From Pseudomonas sp. R4-35-07 (GTDB lineage Bacteria > Pseudomonadota > Gammaproteobacteria > Pseudomonadales > Pseudomonadaceae): DNA of 64,000 nucleotides. Of the stretch, positions 25,371 to 32,874 are shown piece by piece; within the stretch, counting starts at the first letter, position 1; every line of letters starts with the position of its first letter. The translations under genes were made by a program, and so were the position numbers. The stretch covers positions 2,728,001 to 2,792,000 of the forward strand of contig NZ_CP027732.1 in NCBI RefSeq assembly GCF_003852235.1. The letters run 5' to 3'. The notes beneath the pieces were generated by a model, which made no database searches, had not been told where the DNA came from, and saw only the letters and a program-made list of their open reading frames with translations.

Positions 25371-28300
25371 TTACGGTGCAGGTGCGATGGCTAAAAAGAG
25401 TTGGTCCTGAGGCGGCACAATCAGCACGTAGAGGATTTTTTCAATGGGCTCGGCCCCTGGCTCCTGCTGGCTATGCAAGAGCGCTTGTACGTGCTGTTTG
25501 AGCAGGTCCTTTTGGGTGTACTTGCGCTGACTGGCCAGCTTCAGGTGTGCTCTGGTATAGCGGGCGGCGGGCGCATCGGCGCTTGCATAATGGAAATGGG
25601 CATACCAAAGCACGGTCGGCGGCCTTTGCGCTTTGTCATACACTGCGTATTCGGTGAAGAAATCACCGCTGAGGGTAGGCCTTTGCGGGTCTGCCTGGCT
25701 GGTCAGGTTGATGTCGATTTCTTTCTGTCGCCACAAGTATTCAAGGCTTTGCAGCGTCGGCCACTGGCGTTTGTAAGCCTCACTGCATACACGCTTCGCC
25801 ATGCGCTGCATGTCTCTGGCGTGTGCCCGGTAGTTGTCGATCAAGTCTTGCGCCGAGGGCTGGCTGCGGTGTTCCCGAGCAATTTCATCGGCCAGGTCGG
25901 TTAGTTTTTTCGCCTGCCCGGTGAGCAACTCGTCCCAGTCAGCTGGATTGACATCTTGCCGGGTAAAGGGGTTTTCCAATTGGTGCTGCTGAGCGGTTAT
26001 GGCCCGTTCAATCTCTGTGCGTTGCTGCACCAGTTTCTCGCCCTGGCTCTTTATCGCTGCCAGGGACCGCGCCTGTGGGGCAGGTTCTGGCACGTCCATC
26101 GGTGCCAGGGTTTTTTCCACCCAGGTGTCGGCCTCAAATTGTTCGAACGAAGTAACGGTTTCATCAAAAAATGGGTTGGTGATGGTGAAATGCTCTTGAG
26201 GGTGTTGGCCATCAGCAGGCCTGAGGTCACCGACCAGATAGTGTCTATTGCGGGTTTTGAAGATGCGCTTTGTACGGGCTTTTGGTCTGCGCAGCTTTGC
26301 CAGCGACGCTTCGACTTCCAGTGCCTCCTGGCTGCGCACCACGGCTTCCAGCTCGTTTTCGGCGAGGGTGCGAGCCCGTCTCAGCCCGCTCAGCAGCCGT
26401 TCGGCGATGAGGTGCACGCGCTGCGGATTAACAAACGTGAGGGCTTCGATGGCGGATGCGTAGCTGCGGTACTTGCCAAGGATAGTGTCATATAGCAGAC
26501 GCTGTTCCTCGAGAGGATAACCGGTGCTGCTGCGCACTTCGGTGTGCGACAGCAAGACTTCACTCAGCCTCGATTCATCGAGATGTTTGATATACAGCAA
26601 CTCCAGCGGGGAGGGCTCAACTGCTGACAGTTTTACGACCACCCGCGATAGCGGGATCAGAGCGTGGATTTCCAGATTTTCTGAAAAAAAATGTTGAGGA
26701 ACGCTGATTTTTGCCAGCAACTCTTCCCGTATCACACGCCCCACCGCTGAGTCCTGCTCTAACAATTCAAGGGTGGTTTCCATTTCGCGGGAGCGGACCG
26801 CCATACGTTGGATCACGTCCGCGAGCTCAATTAATCGAGTAACGTGGTCGTTATAGTGCCAGGGACGTCCGCTCTGTATCTCAGGAAGCATGCGCTGCAC
26901 CAAGTTATTCATTGGCTCGCCACGGTCGCTGAATAGAAAGGTGTCCGCCCATTTTTGCAGATGAAGATGCAGGCGCAGTTGATCATCCCAGAGCGACTTC
27001 AGGGTTATTGCCCTGTCCTGGACATGACCACGAGCCCCGGCGCACCGTTCGAGGTCCTGGCCCACCTTGTACAGTTCAATTCGCCGTGGCAGCAAAAGCG
27101 CATGCTTTTTTTCCAGGATATCCAGAGAAACTTCATAGCTGACGCGTATCTTTGAGTAGCTCGATATCTCCTGCTCGTGCCGCGTTTGAAGGGCTGTTTT
27201 CTGAGCGTCGGTGGCATTTTGCAGAAGCCGCCATACCAGTTTCAACGTACTGATTTGTTTGATCAGGTCATCACGGCTGCTGTTCATTCGAGTCAGCCAC
27301 GTTCTGAATTCGGCCATCCCATGAGTGAGCTCCACATTGAGCTCTTGCATGCGGCCCTGAAGCAGTTCCAGTTGGCGGCGATTTTCCTCGCGCAGGGCCG
27401 CCACGCGCTTGGGACCACCGCCCGTCAGTTTCAGCCCACGATCCAGGGTCCAATGGCCGTTCCCGTCGGTGCTGAGTTTGATGCCGGGATGGTTGGGTTT
27501 GTCGGGATGAACAATGAACACTTCGTCAAAACCCGGAACGACAGTGACCCGAAAAAACAGGCCACCCACTGAGGCGTGCCAGTGGTTGTCGACCTTGAAC
27601 AACCCCTTGAGCGCACCAATAGCGATAGGTTCCGGTACCGGCTCAGGCCAAGGCGTGTTGACCTCGAGCAGTTTTTCCAGCAGACGCGCCGCTGCGCTGT
27701 CGCCGGCAAGGGAGCGATCAACGTCCAGCAGGGTTCTGCCGCCCCCTGGCGGTTCGGAAGGGAGGCCAACGATGCCACGTTCAATCAGCGGGAACCCGCT
27801 GCCTGCCCGGCCGGGTGGGCGCCTCAAGGGCAATCCTGCAAGGGGCTGTCGGGCGGTATTATCCTCGAGCAACGGCCCGCCTGAAGGTTGTGTGGGCAAT
27901 CCATGGTGGATCAGTACCATGCCGATGTTGAGCAACAGGTCGACCCATGCGAGTTCCCTGGCAATGGGATCTTCGCTCGTCAATGCCGGCAGGTCCTGAT
28001 TAAGGCTCAGTGCCAATTGCATGAACCAGCCCACAGCCGCCAACGGTCCGCGCACCAGCATCAATAAAGTATTGAAACCCAGTTGCACCCCTTCGAGAAT
28101 CAGCGCCCATCGGCTTTCAGTATTGGAGGTTGACTCACGGTCGGCCTGGTCGAGCAACTGACATGCTTCGCAGACAAACAGGTACTCCATCAATTCATTG
28201 CGGTTCAGTGCCTGCAGGATCTGATCGTTGCTTTCAGCATCCGCACTTGCCAGCGTCGCGGGCTTGGGGATGCCGGGCAAAGGGTCGAACTCTGAACCTA

Positions 28301-30287
28301 TTCCGCTGATACGTATGTAATGCGGTTCTTTAAAGCCGCCATGGCTGTAGATGTCCCTGGCGTCATCGGCCAACCAGGCCAGTACGCTTTCCTGGATTGT
28401 CCCGGGCTGTGCGATGGCCTCCAGTAAACTGTCGCGGCTGGCAAACTCCAGCAGTGACTCACGATAGGCCGGGCGATAAAGCAGGTGCGGTCCGGATTGC
28501 GTGTCACGGGGCTCGATGATGAACATGTTCTGCACCACATCAGCCTTGGCGCCGGGTTTGCGTTGAAAGGCGAGGGTGCGCATGACGATTTCATCGGCGT
28601 CGACCCAACGCTCTGTACGGTGGGTGCCGACCACTGCCCTGACGCAACGCAAACCTCTTGGCGTCAGCCCAGCTTCACCTTTGATCTTGTGCTCAAGCGC
28701 CTGCATTTTCAGGGCGACGGGCCGTTGCCCGCAGAACATGCGTTTGCGCTTTTCAGCCTCCGGGGTATCACTCAGCAATTGCTGCTGTATATAGGCGGGG
28801 TAGTTCAGGCCGACATTGACACGTTGGATCAGTTCGTCCACGTAAGCCGTGGTCAGCCACGTTTCGATCTCCAGGCCTGCGGTGTTACGCAATGTCATGC
28901 GGCCTCTGGGTTTTCCCGAGAGGTTTTTCAAGGCCAGATCGACCAGGCTCATCGTGACCTTCTCGATGTAGCCACTTTGCAAGGTGCCGACGGGCACATC
29001 GAAGCTCAGTTCCAGTTCGTCGGCTTTGTATTTTGACTGCGCAACGTCTGTACAGGCGGCCTTGGCGTGCAATACGGCGTTTCTCTTCAAGCACAGTTGG
29101 TGATTCAAATGACGGGTGGCATAAGTGCGGATATCGTCCAGCCCATCCAGGTAGCCTTCACCCTGCGTCAGGCGTCTGAAGCTGGCTTGTTCGAGTAAGC
29201 ATTGGCGGTAGACAAAGCGGTCGGCCGGTGAGGCATCTTGCAGCCACCTGGGGAGCGCGGCCTGGATTGGCGATAATGTTTCTATGGCGGTGAGTGGCGA
29301 AAGCGCAAACAAAGTGGCTGGATTGGTGATCGACGCAAACAGCGTTTCCATGTCGCTGACGGTGGTGGCGCCAGGCAGTCGGACCGCTGCGAGGTCCTCC
29401 AGGTGCTGGTTGAGCGCGAGTGCTGCCTGTACCTCGAAAATATCGCCGTCGGGTTCGTACAATTGCCAAGTGATTTTGTCGGCGATGAATTGCTCTGCCA
29501 CATGTTTACCCCAAGCCTCCCCGAAAGCATCCAGGCTGGTGTAGGGCTCAATCCGGCCTGACACGGTACACAAAAACACCCGCTCGCCGCTGACCACCAG
29601 GATGTCGCTGGATTGCAACGTCAAGGTTGTGGCAGCACGTACAAGGTGCGTTTCCAGTGTATAGGCATGGATCGAGTTGTCGGGCCATGGTCGCTTCGCT
29701 CTGGCCTCCCGGCTGGGGCAGTTTGCCAGTGTGCTGAGTATCTGCAGTTGTTGGGCATCATCCCCTGATTGGCGAATCGCCGAGGCCCTCAGCAAGCCTT
29801 GCAGCAAACCGGCGAGCCATTGCCAACGACTACCGCCGGCATCACTGTCCTGGTTCCAGTATTCGGTCAGCGCATCTTGAAATCCGATAAACACAATCAA
29901 GGGCAGTTCCCGTATCACGCTTTCGACGACGTTCAGGTCATAGGAGACATGCTCATTGGCTGGCAGGGTGAGGCGGGTGCCCGTGGCGTCACTGAGGTAA
30001 CTGTCGAGGTTGTGGCGCACGGAGAGGTCGGGGAAGCTGCCGTCGGCCATATGTTTGAGGGCCACCTCCAACAGCGGATGCAGGGCTCGGCCGCCGCCGT
30101 CACGGGGCAGTGCCAGGCAAAGATCGGAGAGCGCATTGGACAGGGATGGGAATTGTTCCTTCAAGGTATAGGTCAGCATCTGAGTAGCGACTGAACGCAG
30201 GGATGGACGCGTGAGAAATTGTGCTTCTACGGTCTTTTTCAGAAGGTTTTCAGCTGGGGCGCGCGGGGTGGTTGGCACGGGAGTCAT
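25371..30287 (-). CDS. Giant DUF6543 / dermonecrotic-toxin-domain protein (copy B)
   Basis: 1638-aa paralogue of copy A with the same order of blocks at nearly the same positions: NTESRW near 722 followed by a hydrophobic FNTLLMLVRGPL segment, ELAWVDLLLNIGM, PWPEPVPEP near 879, HWTLDRGLKLTGGGPK, a long charged helical region, and VLWYAHFHY near 1558. No signal peptide or known catalytic triad is visible. The charged helical region is less conserved between copies than the flanking blocks. The ribosome site is weak: TAAGG directly abuts the ATG, so translation may need a factor or a different start. Family function (toxin or effector) is by domain name only; no immunity-like gene is adjacent. 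Confidence 0.8.
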   Translation of the reverse strand: MTPVPTTPRAPAENLLKKTVEAQFLTRPSLRSVATQMLTYTLKEQFPSLSNALSDLCLALPRDGGGRALHPLLEVALKHMADGSFPDLSVRHNLDSYLSDATGTRLTLPANEHVSYDLNVVESVIRELPLIVFIGFQDALTEYWNQDSDAGGSRWQWLAGLLQGLLRASAIRQSGDDAQQLQILSTLANCPSREARAKRPWPDNSIHAYTLETHLVRAATTLTLQSSDILVVSGERVFLCTVSGRIEPYTSLDAFGEAWGKHVAEQFIADKITWQLYEPDGDIFEVQAALALNQHLEDLAAVRLPGATTVSDMETLFASITNPATLFALSPLTAIETLSPIQAALPRWLQDASPADRFVYRQCLLEQASFRRLTQGEGYLDGLDDIRTYATRHLNHQLCLKRNAVLHAKAACTDVAQSKYKADELELSFDVPVGTLQSGYIEKVTMSLVDLALKNLSGKPRGRMTLRNTAGLEIETWLTTAYVDELIQRVNVGLNYPAYIQQQLLSDTPEAEKRKRMFCGQRPVALKMQALEHKIKGEAGLTPRGLRCVRAVVGTHRTERWVDADEIVMRTLAFQRKPGAKADVVQNMFIIEPRDTQSGPHLLYRPAYRESLLEFASRDSLLEAIAQPGTIQESVLAWLADDARDIYSHGGFKEPHYIRISGIGSEFDPLPGIPKPATLASADAESNDQILQALNRNELMEYLFVCEACQLLDQADRESTSNTESRWALILEGVQLGFNTLLMLVRGPLAAVGWFMQLALSLNQDLPALTSEDPIARELAWVDLLLNIGMVLIHHGLPTQPSGGPLLEDNTARQPLAGLPLRRPPGRAGSGFPLIERGIVGLPSEPPGGGRTLLDVDRSLAGDSAAARLLEKLLEVNTPWPEPVPEPIAIGALKGLFKVDNHWHASVGGLFFRVTVVPGFDEVFIVHPDKPNHPGIKLSTDGNGHWTLDRGLKLTGGGPKRVAALREENRRQLELLQGRMQELNVELTHGMAEFRTWLTRMNSSRDDLIKQISTLKLVWRLLQNATDAQKTALQTRHEQEISSYSKIRVSYEVSLDILEKKHALLLPRRIELYKVGQDLERCAGARGHVQDRAITLKSLWDDQLRLHLHLQKWADTFLFSDRGEPMNNLVQRMLPEIQSGRPWHYNDHVTRLIELADVIQRMAVRSREMETTLELLEQDSAVGRVIREELLAKISVPQHFFSENLEIHALIPLSRVVVKLSAVEPSPLELLYIKHLDESRLSEVLLSHTEVRSSTGYPLEEQRLLYDTILGKYRSYASAIEALTFVNPQRVHLIAERLLSGLRRARTLAENELEAVVRSQEALEVEASLAKLRRPKARTKRIFKTRNRHYLVGDLRPADGQHPQEHFTITNPFFDETVTSFEQFEADTWVEKTLAPMDVPEPAPQARSLAAIKSQGEKLVQQRTEIERAITAQQHQLENPFTRQDVNPADWDELLTGQAKKLTDLADEIAREHRSQPSAQDLIDNYRAHARDMQRMAKRVCSEAYKRQWPTLQSLEYLWRQKEIDINLTSQADPQRPTLSGDFFTEYAVYDKAQRPPTVLWYAHFHYASADAPAARYTRAHLKLASQRKYTQKDLLKQHVQALLHSQQEPGAEPIEKILYVLIVPPQDQLFLAIAPAP

Positions 30288-30340
30288 CCTTAACGTGGGT
30301 TGGCGAGGTCCTCGTAAAGTAATGTCGACGGCGTGCCTGA

Positions 30341-30360
30341 TGCGGTAGTCGGCTACCGCA
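30341..30360. promoter_or_regulatory. Shared inverted repeat upstream of DUF6543 copy B
   Basis: TGCGGTAG at 30341-30348 pairs with CTACCGCA at 30353-30360 around TCGG. The core GGTAG-N4-CTACC is the same as at 25250-25263 upstream of copy A. It lies 57 nt upstream of the start at 30287, within the gap to the divergent DUF5629 gene. Confidence 0.6.
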
Positions 30361-30424
30361 GGGCGATGGGAAAGAAGAAAGGCGCAAAGGATTGGTCTAT
30401 CATCGACATTTTTCCCCTTGATGA

Positions 30425-30724
30425 ATGATCCTGATGACTGCCGCCAGCCTGCTTACTGAACTTCAAACCAGCGACATGCTCGAAATCGATGGGCTGCATG
30501 CCTTCGATTTCACCTCAGACGAGCAAGGCTTGCGCATGACCTGCATGGACGGCCGGGCCGAGAAACGCTGGACGTTCAGCCTCGCGCAAGTACAGGCCGC
30601 GACCTTTGATGACGCCTTGCAAAGCTGGACCCTCACCGGTGATTCGGGCGAACACCGCCTGGTGTGCATGGCCGCCTTCACCGGCAACAATAACGACGAG
30701 GAAGACGAGCATGATGATGCGTAA
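30425..30724 (+). CDS. DUF5629-family small acidic protein
   Basis: 99-aa cytosolic protein similar to the DUF5629 family of pseudomonads; function unknown. It has no signal peptide and ends in a very acidic tail (NNNDEEDEHDDA). A second in-frame ATG at 30434 is an alternative start. The last 14 bp overlap the start of the exported lactonase-fold gene, so the two are probably translationally coupled. It diverges from DUF6543 copy B across a 137-nt gap. Confidence 0.75.
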   Translation: MILMTAASLLTELQTSDMLEIDGLHAFDFTSDEQGLRMTCMDGRAEKRWTFSLAQVQAATFDDALQSWTLTGDSGEHRLVCMAAFTGNNNDEEDEHDDA

Positions 30725-31886
30725 ATTCTGGCCGCTGCTGATGGCCGGCAGTGTGGGGGCGATGTCGGTGCAGGCTGCACCGGCTGACACCTATGAATTG
30801 TTGGTGGGCAGCTACACCGCTGGCGCCAGCGAAGGTATTTATCGCCTGCAATTCGACAGCCGCACTGGCCAGTTCCAGGGCAAGCCGGTACTGGCAGCGA
30901 AGGCCGACAACCCTTCGTGGCTGACGGTCTCCAAAGACCAGAAGCACCTGTTTGTGGTCAATGAAAACGGTCCCGGCCAGCAAGACCCGGTCGGTCGCGT
31001 CAGCAGCTACAGCATCGACCCGAAGAGTCATCAGCTCACCCTGATCAATCAGGTGCAAAGCCTGGGTAACGAGCCGACCCATTCCAGCATCGCTGCGGAT
31101 GGGCGTTACCTGTTCGTCGCCAATTATTCGGTGGTGGAAGACCCGGGTGGCAGCCTGGCAATCCTGCCGGTGGACGCTACCGGCAAACTGTCGGCGCCGG
31201 TGCAGTTGAGCGGGCACCCGGCCAGTCGCGTCAACCCCGAGCGCCAGGCCTCCAACCACGTGCACTCAGTGGTGTCTTCGCCGGATGGCAAGTACGTGTT
31301 TGTGCAGGACCTGGGGGCGGACAAAGTATTTGCCTACCATTACGACCCCAAGGCCAATCACGAATTGCCGCTGACCCCGGCCAACCAGGCATCGGTGCAA
31401 TTGCCACCGGGCAGCGGCCCACGTCACCTGCTGTTCAGCGCCGATGGCAAGCACGCCTGGCTGACCACCGAGATGAGCGCGCAGGTCGCGGTGTTCGATT
31501 ATGCCGACGGCAAGCTCACCCAGACCCAGTTGGTTGACTACGCCGCCGGGCAACCGGTGTCCGATAAGGCCGGCGCCGCCGTGCATGCGTCCAGTGACGG
31601 CAAGTTCCTGTATGTGAGCAATCGCGGCACCGCCAACCAGATCATCGTATTTGGCGTAGACCCAGCCACCGCCCACCTCAAAGAGCTGCAGCGCCGCAGC
31701 GTGGAAGGCGACCACCCGCGCGAGTTCAGCCTCGACCCGAGCGGCAAGTTCCTGCTGGTCGCCAACCAGAAGAGCAACGAAATTGTGGTGGTCGAACGTG
31801 ACCCCAACACCGGCCTGCTGGGTAAAACCGTGCAGAAATTGCCGATCGATGCGCCCAGCGACCTCAAGTTCCTGGTGCGTCAATAA
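30711..31886 (+). CDS. Exported lactonase-family seven-bladed beta-propeller (6-phosphogluconolactonase-like)
   Basis: 391-aa protein of the lactonase/Pgl beta-propeller family. The N-terminus MMMRKFWPLLMAGSVGAMS is a signal peptide ending near residue 22 (VQA before APADT), so this version acts in the periplasm, unlike the cytosolic sugar-phosphate lactonase. Family motifs include NEPTHSSIAADGRYLFVANY, NHVHSVVSSPDGKYVFVQDLG and a propeller blade with SNRGTANQI. The start lies inside the 3' end of the DUF5629 gene, with GAGGAAG as ribosome site; three ATG codons in a row leave the exact start open. The true substrate is unknown and may be another lactone. Confidence 0.85.
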   Translation: MMMRKFWPLLMAGSVGAMSVQAAPADTYELLVGSYTAGASEGIYRLQFDSRTGQFQGKPVLAAKADNPSWLTVSKDQKHLFVVNENGPGQQDPVGRVSSYSIDPKSHQLTLINQVQSLGNEPTHSSIAADGRYLFVANYSVVEDPGGSLAILPVDATGKLSAPVQLSGHPASRVNPERQASNHVHSVVSSPDGKYVFVQDLGADKVFAYHYDPKANHELPLTPANQASVQLPPGSGPRHLLFSADGKHAWLTTEMSAQVAVFDYADGKLTQTQLVDYAAGQPVSDKAGAAVHASSDGKFLYVSNRGTANQIIVFGVDPATAHLKELQRRSVEGDHPREFSLDPSGKFLLVANQKSNEIVVVERDPNTGLLGKTVQKLPIDAPSDLKFLVRQ

Positions 31887-31890
31887 GCCA

Positions 31891-31913
31891 CAGGCCCCGC
31901 AACGCGGGGCCTG
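31891..31913 (+). terminator. Strong hairpin after the lactonase-family gene
   Basis: CAGGCCCCGC and GCGGGGCCTG form a perfect 10-bp stem with an AAC loop, 5 nt after the stop codon. The downstream T content is modest. It is a probable terminator. Confidence 0.7.
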
Positions 31914-31985
31914 ACCCTAACTATTAATTCCATTGATGACGGCTACTGTTTCAAAGCATTTCTAAGGTTCAACCCCCGGGCGTAA

Positions 31986-32023
31986 GTTTGGTTCCAAGGC
32001 CTTCCCAGGCCACTCAACCAAAC
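31986..32023 (+). promoter_or_regulatory. Leader stem-loop before the 59-aa secreted peptide gene
   Basis: GTTTGGTT at 31986-31993 pairs with AACCAAAC at 32016-32023, and an inner GGCC/GGCC pair tightens the loop. It ends 19 nt before the ATG at 32043, so it could affect translation of the small peptide or its mRNA stability. Confidence 0.4.
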
Positions 32024-32042
32024 GCACACAAGGGTTACCGAC

Positions 32043-32222
32043 ATGAATCTGAACCTCTTCTCCGTCATCGCCGCTTCCGCTGTTTCCGCCACCGTGGCCT
32101 TGCCTGCCAACGCCAGCGTGGACGTCGCCGGGAAAAAATCCAGCACCAGCGCCTACACCCAGAAATACCTGCAACAGAGCGCCAACTTTTATGCGGCGCT
32201 GGATCACAAGACCCAGGGCTAA
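32043..32222 (+). CDS. Small secreted peptide (59 aa), uncharacterised
   Basis: I do not recognise a named family. The first 24 residues form a clear signal peptide (hydrophobic core LFSVIAASAVSATVAL, cleavage after PANA), leaving about 35 residues: SVDVAGKK followed by a Ser/Thr/Gln/Tyr-rich tail with two YxQ-like elements. No cysteine is present. It has its own 156-nt leader with a hairpin and ends in a perfect palindrome that can terminate transcription. Coding status is supported by the signal peptide and flanking signals, not by homology. Confidence 0.6.
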   Translation: MNLNLFSVIAASAVSATVALPANASVDVAGKKSSTSAYTQKYLQQSANFYAALDHKTQG

Positions 32223-32227
32223 CACTG

Positions 32228-32269
32228 ATCAACCTGTGGGAGGGGGCAAGCCCCCTCCCACAGGTTGAT
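32228..32269. terminator. Perfect palindrome from two fused REP arms, bidirectional terminator
   Basis: ATCAACCTGTGGGAGGGGGC and its exact complement flank only AA, giving a stem of about 20 bp. The REP core GTGGGAGGGGG is present in both arms, but the usual spacer of a REPIN is gone. It lies at the convergent junction of the small peptide gene and the GST gene. Confidence 0.8.
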
Positions 32270-32280
32270 TGATGTTGGTT

Positions 32281-32874
32281 TCAGGGCTTTGCCATCACCG
32301 CGATAAACAGCGGTGACTCCAGAATCCGCTGTAGCCACGCCTGTAGCCGTGGATAGGGCGTACCCGCAAACCACTCGCGATCCACATGGGCGAACTGCCG
32401 CACAAACGGCACGATGGCCGCGTCTGCCAGGCTCATGTGCGCGGCGAGCAAGTACTCACGATCCGCCAGCAAATCCTCCAACTTCTGCAAGAACACCTCG
32501 CCCTCGGCCCGATAATCTTCCATCGGCTGCTGCGGATAGCGTTCGGCGTACTTGTATCGATTCAAATGATGTTTGAATGCTGAATCGTTCTCGGCGATCA
32601 ACTCCAACACCGCTGGATTCCCCTGCAACAACCAGTCATCCGGATCGTACCGGGCCAATGCCCATTGCATGATCTCCAGGCTTTCCTCGATCACCCGACC
32701 TTCCACGCTCAGCACCGGAACCGTGCCCTTGGGCGACAATGCCAGCATCTCGGCCGGCTTGGCCTTGAGGCTCACCTCGATAATCTGCACCGCCACCCCC
32801 GAGTAGCGCAGCGCCAGGCGTGCGCGCATTGCATAGGGGCAGCGCCGGAACGAGTACAGCAGCGCTTCGCTCAC
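32281..32874 (-). CDS. Glutathione S-transferase family protein
   Basis: 197-aa protein with an N-terminal thioredoxin-like domain (about 1-78) and a C-terminal helical domain. CPYA at 12-15 is the position of the catalytic cysteine or serine, as in cysteine-type GSTs such as the omega/beta-related group. VPVL (about 52-55) and EES (about 63-65) fit the glutathione-binding region. The gene overlaps the 3' end of sbcC by 4 bp, so it is the third gene of the sbcD-sbcC transcript. Its substrate is not evident. Confidence 0.85.
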   Translation of the reverse strand: MSEALLYSFRRCPYAMRARLALRYSGVAVQIIEVSLKAKPAEMLALSPKGTVPVLSVEGRVIEESLEIMQWALARYDPDDWLLQGNPAVLELIAENDSAFKHHLNRYKYAERYPQQPMEDYRAEGEVFLQKLEDLLADREYLLAAHMSLADAAIVPFVRQFAHVDREWFAGTPYPRLQAWLQRILESPLFIAVMAKP

